33,977 nucleotides of DNA from Candidatus Contendibacter sp. (GTDB lineage: Bacteria > Pseudomonadota > Gammaproteobacteria > Competibacterales > Competibacteraceae), in the NCBI GenBank assembly GCA_029624765.1, contig JARSSO010000005.1, forward strand, positions 1-33,977, written 5' to 3'. The notes beneath the pieces were generated by a model, which saw nothing but the letters and a program-made list of their open reading frames with translations, did not search any database and was not told the origin of the DNA. Made by a program: the position numbers and the translations under genes. This document shows, in pieces, positions 20,857 to 28,145 of this stretch (the stretch's first letter is position 1; the number at the start of each line of letters is the position of its first letter).

Positions 20857-21327
20857 ATGAAAGAAAACGTACTGGACGTGCTGATGTATCTGTTTCAAAA
20901 CTACATGGACGACGAGGTAGACCCCGATCCCGACCGCGCCTCGATCCAGAGCGAATTGCTGGCCGCCGGCTTTCCCTCGCGGGAAATTCATCAAGCATTC
21001 GAATGGCTCGACAGCCTGGTGGACCGTCAGACGACTCCACTGATGGTCGATCCCGGTTCCTGCCGCATCTACGTCGGCCCGGAACTGGACAAGCTGGATG
21101 TGGAATGCCAAGGTTTCCTGTTATTTTTGGAGCAGAGCGGCATTCTCGATTCGGAAACCCGCGAACTGGTCATTGACCGGGTCATGGCGCTGGAATCCGA
21201 CGACATCGGCTTGCGGCGGCTGAAATGGATCATCCTGATGGTGCTGTTCAATCAGCCCGGTCGGGAAGAAGCCTGCGCCTGGCTGGAAGACCTGGTATTC
21301 GACGACGTTCCCGGCTACCTTCATTAG
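20857..21327 (+). CDS. smg: Smg family protein (DUF494)
   Basis: This is a 156-residue protein of the Smg/DUF494 family, the usual length (about 157). It begins MKENVLDVLMYLFQNY and contains the conserved LLFLEQSGILDSETRELVIDR-type helix and a later WIILMVLFNQPG segment. It is acidic, helical and cytoplasmic; the molecular function is unknown. The family is almost always located next to dprA and topA, as here. ATG 20857 is chosen because the family homology starts there; the longer open frame upstream covers the dprA terminator. Confidence 0.93.
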   Translation: MKENVLDVLMYLFQNYMDDEVDPDPDRASIQSELLAAGFPSREIHQAFEWLDSLVDRQTTPLMVDPGSCRIYVGPELDKLDVECQGFLLFLEQSGILDSETRELVIDRVMALESDDIGLRRLKWIILMVLFNQPGREEACAWLEDLVFDDVPGYLH

Positions 21328-21456
21328 GCGAAACGCGGCGCGCTGTTCCGCTGTTCCCGAATTTCGCCCGTCAGCGGATTTGGCCGGGCATCGTCACCTT
21401 CCCCGATCTTCCGATCCCCGTCGGCGTCAGCCGTCACCGCCATTCCCGGCATGGTC

Positions 21457-23847
21457 ATGAGCAAGAACCTGGTCATCGTGGAATCGCCCGCCAAGGCGAA
21501 GACGATCAAAAAATATCTGGGCAAGGACTTTGAGGTTCTGGCCTCCTACGGCCACGTGCGCGACCTGATTCCCAAGGAGGGCGCGGTCGATCCGGACCAC
21601 GACTTCGCGATGAAATACCAGATCATCGAGAAGAACGAACGGTATATCGAAGCCATCGCCAAGGCGGCCGCCAAGGCCGAGGCGCTGTATCTGGCCACCG
21701 ACCCGGATCGCGAGGGGGAGGCCATTTCCTGGCATCTGCACGAAATCCTGCGCCAGCGCGCGTTGCTCAAGGACAAACCGGTGCGACGGGTGGTGTTTCA
21801 CGAGGTGACCCAGCGGGCGATTCAGGACGCCGTCACCCATCCCCGCACCCTGTCGCTGGACCTGGTCAATGCCCAACAAGCCCGGCGGGCGCTGGATTAT
21901 CTGGTCGGTTTCAACCTGTCGCCGTTGTTGTGGAAGAAAATCCGGCCTGGCCTGTCCGCCGGCCGGGTGCAATCGCCGGCGCTGCGGATGATCGTCGAGC
22001 GCGAGGAAGAAATCGAGCGATTCAAACCGCGCGAATACTGGACGCTGGAAGCCGACGTCGCCAGGACCGGTCAGCCGTTCGGCGCCCGGCTGGCTGAATA
22101 CGAAGGGGAAAAACTGACGCAATTCAGCATTGCCGATGGCGAACAGGCACAGGCCATGGAACAAACACTGCGGGCCGCCGCCAGTACCCAACTGGTTGAA
22201 TCCGGCCTGGTCGCCGTTCCCGATCTGGTCGGTCGGTTGCGGGTGGCCCGGGTCGAACGCAAGCAGCGCAAGCGCAACCCCGCCGCACCGTTCACCACCT
22301 CGACCCTGCAACAGGAAGCTTCGCGCAAGCTGGGCTTTTCCACTCAGCGCGCCATGCGCGTCGCCCAGCAATTGTACGAAGGCATCGACACCGGCCAGGG
22401 CGCGGTCGGGTTGATCACCTACATGCGCACCGACTCGGTCAATCTGGCCCAGGACGCCCTAAACGACATCCGGGCGCTGATCGCCCAGCGCTACGGCGCG
22501 CGTAACTTGCCAGCCAGTCCGCGGTTGTTCAAAACCAAGGCCAAGAACGCCCAGGAGGCGCACGAGGCGATCCGTCCGACCGCGACCACGGTGCTGCCGG
22601 AAACGATTCGCGCTCATCTCAACGCCGACCAATACGCGCTGTACGAGTTGATCTGGAAGCGCACCGTCGCCTGCCAGATGATTCCGGCCACGCTCGATAC
22701 GGTCGCCGTCGATCTGGCCTGTGGTCCCGGCAACAGCTTCCGCGCCACCGGTTCGACCGTCGCCGATCCCGGCTTCATGGCGGTGTACCGCGAAGACGTG
22801 GACGATCCGACCGACGAAGACGAAGGCCGGGCCCTACCGCCATTGCGGGAGGGCGAGTGGGTGGATCTGCTGGCGCTCCGATCGGAACAACACTTCACCG
22901 AGCCGCCGCCGCGCTATTCCGAGGCCAGCCTGGTCAAGACGCTGGAAGAGTACGGCATCGGTCGACCTTCCACTTACGCGACGATCATCTCAACCTTGCT
23001 GGCTCGCGACTACGCGGTGCTGGACAACCGCCGCTTTCAACCCACCGACATCGGCCGGATCGTCAACCGCTTTCTGACCCAGCACTTCACGCAATACGTG
23101 GATTACGAATTCACCGCCCGCCTGGAAGACAATCTGGACGCGGTATCGCGCGGCGAGGAGGACTGGTTGCCGCTGATGCGGGATTTCTGGGATCCGTTCA
23201 AGCAACGGGTCGAGGAAAAGACCGAGAAGGTCTCGCGCCAGGAGGTGGTGCAAAGCCGCGAGCTGGGCCGCGACCCCCAAACCGGCAAACCGGTCTCGGT
23301 GCGGATGGGCCGGTTCGGACCGTTCGCGCAGATCGGCGACAAGGACGATGCCGAAAAACCGCGCTTTGCCAGCCTGCGGCCGGAACAGCGTTTGGACACT
23401 ATCACCCTGGAGGAGGCGCTGGCCCTGTTCCAGTTGCCGCGCGATTTGGGCGCGACCGCCGCCGGCGAGTCGATCCAGGTCAATATCGGGCGATTCGGGC
23501 CCTACGTGCGCTACGGCAAGCACTACGTCTCGCTGAAAAACGAGGATCCGTACCGGATCAGCCGCGAGCGGGCGCTGGAACTGATCGCCGCCCATCAGCA
23601 GGCGGCCGCCAACAAGATCCTCCGGGCATTTCCCGGCTCCGCCGTGCAAATCCTGAACGGCCGGTTCGGCCCCTACATCACCGATGGCGAAAAGAACGTC
23701 CGTCTGCCCAAGGGCCGCGAACCGGCCAGCCTGGCCCTGGCCGAATGTGAAAGCCTGCTGCGCGCGGCGCCCGAGAAAAAGAAGTCGGCCGCTCGCCGCC
23801 GCCCCGCGCCCGCAAAGACGCGGCGATCCGGGGTGGCCAAGGGATGA
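21457..23847 (+). CDS. topA: DNA topoisomerase I (type IA)
   Basis: TopA relaxes negative supercoils by transient single-strand cleavage. It has an N-terminal Toprim domain starting KNLVIVESPAKAKTIKKYLG with the acidic metal site DPDREGEA, and the active-site tyrosine in ITYMRTDS (Tyr322, matching E. coli Tyr319). The C-terminal part carries three Topo_C repeats of the RFGPF/RFGPY type in place of the Cys4 zinc fingers of E. coli TopA. The tail is Lys/Arg/Pro-rich. ATG 21457 gives the canonical MSKNLVIVES start; an in-frame ATG at 21451 adds two residues. The stop overlaps tsaC by ATGA. Confidence 0.96.
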   Translation: MSKNLVIVESPAKAKTIKKYLGKDFEVLASYGHVRDLIPKEGAVDPDHDFAMKYQIIEKNERYIEAIAKAAAKAEALYLATDPDREGEAISWHLHEILRQRALLKDKPVRRVVFHEVTQRAIQDAVTHPRTLSLDLVNAQQARRALDYLVGFNLSPLLWKKIRPGLSAGRVQSPALRMIVEREEEIERFKPREYWTLEADVARTGQPFGARLAEYEGEKLTQFSIADGEQAQAMEQTLRAAASTQLVESGLVAVPDLVGRLRVARVERKQRKRNPAAPFTTSTLQQEASRKLGFSTQRAMRVAQQLYEGIDTGQGAVGLITYMRTDSVNLAQDALNDIRALIAQRYGARNLPASPRLFKTKAKNAQEAHEAIRPTATTVLPETIRAHLNADQYALYELIWKRTVACQMIPATLDTVAVDLACGPGNSFRATGSTVADPGFMAVYREDVDDPTDEDEGRALPPLREGEWVDLLALRSEQHFTEPPPRYSEASLVKTLEEYGIGRPSTYATIISTLLARDYAVLDNRRFQPTDIGRIVNRFLTQHFTQYVDYEFTARLEDNLDAVSRGEEDWLPLMRDFWDPFKQRVEEKTEKVSRQEVVQSRELGRDPQTGKPVSVRMGRFGPFAQIGDKDDAEKPRFASLRPEQRLDTITLEEALALFQLPRDLGATAAGESIQVNIGRFGPYVRYGKHYVSLKNEDPYRISRERALELIAAHQQAAANKILRAFPGSAVQILNGRFGPYITDGEKNVRLPKGREPASLALAECESLLRAAPEKKKSAARRRPAPAKTRRSGVAKG

Positions 23848-24401
23848 GCCCATTGCAACTGCGCGCCGCCGCCCGCGCGGTGAAATCCGGCGGCATCATC
23901 GCCTATCCCACCGAGGCGGTCTACGGCCTGGGCTGCGATCCGCGCAACGAAAAAGCGGTGCGGCGGCTGCTGGCGCTCAAACGCCGGTCGCCCCGCAAGG
24001 GGCTCATTCTGATCGCGGCCGATTTCACCCAACTCGCGCCGTTCCTGCAACCGTTGACGCCGACCGACCGCGCCCGCCTGGCGGCGACCTGGCCCGGTCC
24101 CCACACCTGGCTGATTCCCGCGCGACCCGTTACACCGCGCTGGCTGCGCGGCCAGCACGATACCCTGGCGGTGCGGGTGACCGCCCATCCCCTCGCGGCG
24201 GCGCTATGCCGGGCCTGCGGACACCCGCTGGTATCCACCAGCGCCAACTTCAGCGGCCGGCCCCCGGCCCGCTGCGCACTGGCGGTGCGCCGGCAACTGG
24301 GAACGGCGATCGACTGCCTGCTGCCCGGCCCGACCGGCGGCGCGGTCCAGCCGACGGCAATCCGCGACCTGCGCACCGGGCGACAGGTGCGCGGCGGTTG
24401 A
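23844..24401 (+). CDS. tsaC: Threonylcarbamoyl-AMP synthase TsaC (Sua5/YrdC family)
   Basis: TsaC makes threonylcarbamoyl-AMP from threonine, bicarbonate and ATP, the first step of the essential t6A37 tRNA modification. At 185 residues it is the short bacterial form without the Sua5 domain. Visible motifs are GGIIAYPTEAVYGLGCDP near the N-terminus, the basic nucleotide-binding LKRRSPRKG, and the C-terminal STSANFSGRPP. The start overlaps the topA stop (ATGA), so its translation is coupled to topA. In many gammaproteobacteria tsaC is followed by hemF or aroE; here the operon ends and a perfect hairpin follows at 24403. Confidence 0.94.
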   Translation: MSPLQLRAAARAVKSGGIIAYPTEAVYGLGCDPRNEKAVRRLLALKRRSPRKGLILIAADFTQLAPFLQPLTPTDRARLAATWPGPHTWLIPARPVTPRWLRGQHDTLAVRVTAHPLAAALCRACGHPLVSTSANFSGRPPARCALAVRRQLGTAIDCLLPGPTGGAVQPTAIRDLRTGRQVRGG

Positions 24402-24402
24402 A

Positions 24403-24440
24403 CGGTCTCTCCCACCCCTGGGCAGGAGTGGGAGAGACCG
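24403..24440. terminator. Perfect 13-bp hairpin between tsaC and the microprotein gene
   Basis: CGGTCTCTCCCAC and its exact reverse complement (24428-24440) flank a 12-base loop that can itself form three more base pairs. It sits between two convergent genes, so it can act in both directions. No T-tract follows on either side, so it may be a non-classical terminator or a dispersed palindromic repeat. Confidence 0.55.
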
Positions 24441-24464
24441 ACGCAAGATTGCGCGATCAGCCGT

Positions 24465-24569
24465 TCAACTCTTGCTCTCCTTCTTGGACTTCTTCTCGGC
24501 CTTCTTCTCTTTCAAGGTCTTGGTCGGTTTCTTCTTGGATTCCTTCTTGATATCGGCGCCTTTACTCAT
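24465..24569 (-). CDS. Lysine-rich 34-residue microprotein
   Basis: This is a 34-residue protein, extremely basic, starting MSKGADIKKESKKKPTKTLK and ending in further Lys/Glu/Ser repeats. It has no hydrophobic segment and no Cys or aromatic residue. The start at ATG 24569 is supported by an ideal ribosome-binding site (AGGAGG, 5 bases upstream). The frame stays open to a TTG at 24698, but that extension looks non-coding. It resembles very short Lys-rich hypothetical proteins annotated in many proteobacteria. From composition it could bind nucleic acid or ribosomes, or be a disordered stress protein; that is inference. It lies downstream of the methyltransferase gene on the same strand. Confidence 0.75.
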   Translation of the reverse strand: MSKGADIKKESKKKPTKTLKEKKAEKKSKKESKS

Positions 24570-24574
24570 GGTCT

Positions 24575-24580
24575 CCTCCT
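24575..24580 (-). promoter_or_regulatory. Consensus ribosome-binding site of the microprotein
   Basis: AGGAGG on the minus strand, 5 bases before ATG 24569, inside a longer GAGGAGGAG run. It is the strongest Shine-Dalgarno seen in the window and decides the start of the 34-residue gene. Confidence 0.75.
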
Positions 24581-24802
24581 CAGCTTTCCGGTCATGACAT
24601 ACGAAATCGAGTTCTCCGCCCGCTGCGGCGAAAAACCCGCCATCAGGCTCCGGGTTCTCGACAAAACAGCCGGGGCGCTCCAACTCATGCGGTGACAATT
24701 CAGTTTAGCCCATCCCGCCGCCTCGCTTCTCGTTAATCCACACCGAAACCGGCCTCCAGCTTGAGCGATTTTCAGGTTCGGTCGCATGGCGGACATGGTC
24801 TT

Positions 24803-25420
24803 TCAGCGGTGCGTCGCATGCGCCCGGTCAACTGGAGCGAAAGGTTGAGCGGTATGTTTCCTGGCGCGTTTTTCCCACCGATAGATGCGCAGCGGAGGAA
24901 TGTTCAAAAGCTCCATTTCCACTCGCGCGGGTCCCAGCAGGGGACGCGAGAGATTCTCGACATGCCTGCTGACCTGGTAGGCCACGAAGCGACCGCCGAC
25001 GGGGAGCGCCGCCGAAATCGTCTCGATAATCCTCGGACCCACGCCGTGCCCGAGCGTGGAAAACGGTATCCCCGAAATGACCGCGTCGGGGGCGGGCAAG
25101 CCGTACAGCAAGATGGCCTCCCGCAATTCCTGAGCGCCGCCATAATGCACGGTCAGCCGGGGATCCTCAATGCGGCGCAGCAACGCGCAGAATCGCGGAT
25201 TGATCTCGATGCTCAGCAAGCGGGCGCCGGGTGACATCGCCCTGAGAATTGCCCGGGTCGTGCCGCCAGTGCCAGCGCCCAGTTCCACCACCGTCTGGGC
25301 CAATCGCGTTTCCGCCAGATCCACAAGACGCCGTTCGAGAAACCGCGAGCTGGGAATCAAGGACGCCACTTGACGGGGATGATTCAGAAACTCCCGCAAA
25401 AAAACCATTTTGCTATTCAT
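24803..25420 (-). CDS. Class I SAM-dependent methyltransferase, phospholipid N-methyltransferase-like
   Basis: This is a 205-residue AdoMet methyltransferase. The N-terminus FLREFLNHPRQVASLIPSSRFL is typical of the PmtA/ornithine-lipid and rRNA-adenine-like methyltransferases. Motif I is VVELGAGTGGTTRAIL (about 44-59), an acidic strand end SIEINPRF follows, and motif IV is in ISGIPFSTLG. The C-terminal LNIPPLRIYRWEK is found in bacterial phospholipid methyltransferases. A role in methylating phosphatidylethanolamine or a related lipid is plausible but not proven. The start ATG 25420 has no clear ribosome-binding site; ATG 25408 is an alternative. The upstream region is unusually AT-rich for this window. 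It stands alone between the repeat region and the microprotein. Confidence 0.8.
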   Translation of the reverse strand: MNSKMVFLREFLNHPRQVASLIPSSRFLERRLVDLAETRLAQTVVELGAGTGGTTRAILRAMSPGARLLSIEINPRFCALLRRIEDPRLTVHYGGAQELREAILLYGLPAPDAVISGIPFSTLGHGVGPRIIETISAALPVGGRFVAYQVSRHVENLSRPLLGPARVEMELLNIPPLRIYRWEKRARKHTAQPFAPVDRAHATHR

Positions 25421-25517
25421 TCGATTTCGTATTCGTATTTATTTTCATTAGGTTATAGAATGCATCGCCCTTGCGAACACTCCGGTTTCCCTGGATTGCC
25501 GATGCATGGCTCGACGC

Positions 25518-25554
25518 CCGCCAACGGCCACCAAGCACACGATTCGATGCCTAC
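25518..25554. repeat. 37-bp direct repeat, copy 1
   Basis: The sequence begins CCGCCAACGGCCACC and ends GATTCGATGCCTAC. It is identical over all 37 bases to 25589-25625 and differs at the next base on each side. The 34 bases between the copies differ. Confidence 0.9.
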
Positions 25555-25556
25555 AG

Positions 25557-25593
25557 GGCGGAGCGGTTTCTTCGCCCCGGTGGATAATCCGCC
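25557..25593. repeat. Palindromic element spanning the gap between the repeats
   Basis: GGCGGA (25557-25562) and TCCGCC (25588-25593) are inverted copies, so the gap plus the edge of repeat 2 can fold into a hairpin with GC-rich internal pairing. This is the layout of REP-like intergenic palindromes and argues against a CRISPR spacer. Confidence 0.5.
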
Positions 25594-25625
25594 AACGGCC
25601 ACCAAGCACACGATTCGATGCCTAC
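25589..25625. repeat. 37-bp direct repeat, copy 2
   Basis: Exact copy of 25518-25554, 71 bases downstream. Its last four bases include the stop codon of the mtnP gene (minus strand), so this copy directly abuts the 3' end of that gene and may act in its termination or mRNA stability. Confidence 0.9.
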
Positions 25626-26377
25626 CGTTCCCCGTCCAGCATCGGGATCACCTGGGTCAGCAGCGATCTGACCTGGTCCATGCCCGCGACCAGATTCCGC
25701 TCGATCTCGGCCATGGTGATCACGCCGGGAACCTTGCCGGCGGCCCGGTTGGCCACCACGGCGCACGCGGCATAACACAGACCCAGTTCCCGCGCCAGCG
25801 CCGCCTCCGGCATCCCAGTCATGCCGACAATATCGCAACCGTCCCGTTCCATCCGACGGATTTCCGCCGCGGTTTCCAGTCGCGGCCCCTGCGCCGCCGC
25901 GTAGGCGCAGGATTCACGGGCGCCGAGATTCAGGGCGCGAGCGGCCTGGATCAGTCGTTCCCGCAGCTCACCGCAATAGGGTTCGGTAAAGTCGATATGG
26001 GTCACCTGGGCAAGATGATCCTCGAAAAAGGTGCAACACCGCCCCCACGTGTAATCGACGAGCTGATCCGGGAACGCCAGCACGCCCGGCGTCATGTCGT
26101 CCCGAATTCCGCCCACCGCCGCCACCGCGATCACCCATTTCACCCCGATCCGGTGCAGCGCCCAGAGATTGGCCCGGTAGTTGATCCGGTGCGGCGGGAG
26201 AGCGTGACGCGGGCCATGCCGGGCCAGGAACGCCACGACCCGGCCGCCCAGTTCGCCATGAATCACGGGGCCGGACGGCTCGCCGTAGGGGGTGGAAAGC
26301 GTCTCCCGACGGGTGATTTTAAGGGTGTCCAGCGCGGTAAGGCCGGTACCTCCGATGATGGCGACGGAAGGAGTCAT
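25622..26377 (-). CDS. mtnP: S-methyl-5'-thioinosine phosphorylase
   Basis: This purine-nucleoside phosphorylase-family enzyme has 251 residues. It shows the family start SVAIIGGTGLTAL, the phosphate-site ARHGPRH, PPHRINYRANLWAL, AVGGIRDDM, and a C-terminal DIVGMTGMPEAALARELGL. Its overall pattern matches the Pseudomonas methylthioinosine phosphorylase (PA3004) rather than methylthioadenosine phosphorylase. Asn210 in VANRAAGK sits where adenosine-specific enzymes carry Asp, which suggests a 6-oxopurine substrate. It would yield hypoxanthine and methylthioribose-1-phosphate. ATG 26377 is used because GAGAAG lies 7 bases upstream; the TTG at 26404 is rejected. It is co-oriented with hpt, which can salvage the hypoxanthine. 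Confidence 0.9.
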   Translation of the reverse strand: MTPSVAIIGGTGLTALDTLKITRRETLSTPYGEPSGPVIHGELGGRVVAFLARHGPRHALPPHRINYRANLWALHRIGVKWVIAVAAVGGIRDDMTPGVLAFPDQLVDYTWGRCCTFFEDHLAQVTHIDFTEPYCGELRERLIQAARALNLGARESCAYAAAQGPRLETAAEIRRMERDGCDIVGMTGMPEAALARELGLCYAACAVVANRAAGKVPGVITMAEIERNLVAGMDQVRSLLTQVIPMLDGER

Positions 26378-26435
26378 GCCGTGGCTTCTCGCAAGCGAAA
26401 TCAAGACCGGGAATCGAAAGGAGCCCGCTGAACGT

Positions 26436-26990
26436 TCAATCGCGGACGGCGTAGATGGCCGGCAATTGACGCCAGTAATCCTTGTAATCCATGCCGCGAC
26501 CGAACACGTAACGATCCGGCACCTCCAGACCGACGAAATCCACGACCAGGTCCGGCGTCTTGCGCTCGTGCCGCTTGTTCACCAGCACCGCGCTGTACAC
26601 CGCCGCCGCGCCCTGGCGGCGCACTTCGTCCAGGATCGCTTTCAGCGTGTCGCCCTCGTCGAGGATGTCGTCCACCACCAGCACCACCTGCCCGGCCACC
26701 GCCGGTCGTGGAGACATGATCCAGTCGATATCGCCACCGCGCGTGTCGCCGCGATAGCGAGTGGCGTGGAGATAGCCGACCCGCAGCGGAAATCGCAATC
26801 GGGACAGCAACTCGGCAGTGCTCACGAACCCGCCGTTCATCACCATCAACACCAGGGGGTCGCGGTCTTCCAGCCGAGCCGCGACCGCGGCGGCCATTCG
26901 ATCCAGGGCAGCCTCGATCTGCTCCGGCGCGCAAAGCAACTCGGCCTGGCGCAATACGGTAAGCGCCTGTTCGGCGGTGATGGGGGACAT
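26436..26990 (-). CDS. hpt: Hypoxanthine-guanine phosphoribosyltransferase
   Basis: It converts hypoxanthine or guanine plus PRPP to IMP or GMP in the cytosol. At 184 residues it has the type I PRTase motif VVLVVDDILDEGDTLKAI (PRPP loop), an N-terminal LMVMNGGFVSTAELL, and YLHATRYRGDT, the flexible catalytic loop region. The C-terminal FVGLEVPDRYVFGRGMD recognises the purine. GGAG 6 bases before ATG 26990 supports this start over the TTG at 27005. It lies between nagZ and mtnP on the minus strand, and its substrate hypoxanthine is the likely product of mtnP, so the pair forms a short salvage route. Confidence 0.94.
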   Translation of the reverse strand: MSPITAEQALTVLRQAELLCAPEQIEAALDRMAAAVAARLEDRDPLVLMVMNGGFVSTAELLSRLRFPLRVGYLHATRYRGDTRGGDIDWIMSPRPAVAGQVVLVVDDILDEGDTLKAILDEVRRQGAAAVYSAVLVNKRHERKTPDLVVDFVGLEVPDRYVFGRGMDYKDYWRQLPAIYAVRD

Positions 26991-27043
26991 GCGAAACTCC
27001 GGCAATCAGGAAGAGCAAAAGATTTCGGTCGGGATTTCCACGT

Positions 27044-28090
27044 TCAGATATCCATCTCCAGCAACGGGAACGCATCGTAATCCTGCACCAGTCGCACCGC
27101 CCGTTGCCAGGCTGGATTGTGATGCAGTCGCTCGACGGTGAGATGGCCGCGTCCGTGCAGGCGGATCAGTCGCGCCTGAGTCACCGGATCGGGGGTATAC
27201 CGCAGGTGATCGAGAATGGCGACGGCGGCGCGGCGGTCGTTGCACGCCAAGACCATGTCGCAACCCGCCGCCAGCGCCGCGCTGGCCCGTTCCGGCGGCG
27301 AACCGGCGACGTGGGCGCCCGCCATGTCCAGGTCGTCGCTGAAGATCACGCCCTGGAATTCCAGCCGCTGGCGCAGGATGCCCTTCAGCCAGCGCGCCGA
27401 GAAACCGGCCGGTCGCTCGTCCACCGCCGGATAAACCACGTGCGCCGGCATCAACGCCGCCAGGCCGTAATGGACCATCCGTTCGAAAGCCAGCAAATCC
27501 GCCGTTTCCAGCGTGGCCAGGGGGCGTGGATCGACTGGCAGTTCCAAATGCGAGTCGGCGGCAATGCCGCCATGCCCGGGAAAGTGTTTGCCCACCGCCT
27601 CCATGCCGGCCTTCTGCATTCCATTGACGTAGGCATGGGCCAGATCGGCCACGCTGTCGGGATCATGGTGGAACGCCCGATCGCCAATGACTCCGCTCAC
27701 GCCATGATCCAGGTCCAGCACCGGGGCGAAGCTGAGATCCACGCCCACCGCTCGCAACTCGGCGGCCATGAGCCAGCCGGTGACCCGGGCCAGTTGCTTG
27801 GCGCGCAGCCGGTCCCGGTCGTACATCTCGCCCAGGCGGCGCACCGCCGGCAAGCGGGTAAAGCCGTCGCGAAATCGTTGTACCCGGCCGCCCTCGTGAT
27901 CCACCGCCACCAGCAGGCGCGGCCGGCGCAGGGCGTGAATGGCCGCGGTCAGCTCCGCGAGCTGCGTCGGCGACTGGTAATTGCGGGTGAACAGGATGAC
28001 CCCGCCCACCAGCGGATGGCTCAAAAGCTCCCGCTCCGGCGCGCTCAACTCCACTCCGTCCAACCCCAGCATCACTGGTCCCAACGCCAT
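27044..28090 (-). CDS. nagZ: Beta-N-acetylhexosaminidase NagZ
   Basis: NagZ is the cytosolic family-3 glycosidase that removes N-acetylglucosamine from anhydro-muropeptides in peptidoglycan recycling. In some bacteria its products induce beta-lactamase. The 348-residue protein has [14 protein letters not shown], the catalytic His/Asp loop region [18 protein letters not shown], and the nucleophile Asp in [16 protein letters not shown] 28090 gives the standard [14 protein letters not shown] start and has GAGG 8 bases upstream; in-frame starts further up (to 28192) would run into the divergent kinase gene. It is the first gene of nagZ-hpt-mtnP, with a 53-base gap before hpt. Confidence 0.95.
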   Translation of the reverse strand: MALGPVMLGLDGVELSAPERELLSHPLVGGVILFTRNYQSPTQLAELTAAIHALRRPRLLVAVDHEGGRVQRFRDGFTRLPAVRRLGEMYDRDRLRAKQLARVTGWLMAAELRAVGVDLSFAPVLDLDHGVSGVIGDRAFHHDPDSVADLAHAYVNGMQKAGMEAVGKHFPGHGGIAADSHLELPVDPRPLATLETADLLAFERMVHYGLAALMPAHVVYPAVDERPAGFSARWLKGILRQRLEFQGVIFSDDLDMAGAHVAGSPPERASAALAAGCDMVLACNDRRAAVAILDHLRYTPDPVTQARLIRLHGRGHLTVERLHHNPAWQRAVRLVQDYDAFPLLEMDI

Positions 28091-28131
28091 CGTTCGCGCC
28101 TCGCATCGGCCCATTGGCCCCGAAATAGTCT

Positions 28132-28137
28132 TATGAT
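28132..28137 (+). promoter_or_regulatory. Possible -10 element between nagZ and the kinase operon
   Basis: TATGAT lies 8 bases before ATG 28146 in the 55-bp divergent gap. If used, the kinase mRNA would be nearly leaderless or would start at a later ATG (28167). No -35 with correct spacing was found. Confidence 0.25.
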
Positions 28138-28145
28138 AGCGATTC

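Noticed and set aside
24570..24698. N-terminal extension of the microprotein to a TTG start
   Set aside because: The composition changes completely at MSKG and the ideal ribosome-binding site sits directly before that ATG.
24566..24796. 76-codon minus-strand frame upstream of the microprotein
   Set aside because: It has no ribosome-binding site and no recognisable sequence, and it overlaps the strong ribosome-binding site of the microprotein.
25518..25625. CRISPR array call
   Set aside because: There are only two repeats, no cas genes and no leader. The presumed spacer forms a palindrome with the repeat, and repeat 2 overlaps a stop codon. It is kept as a repeat and flagged as a finding.
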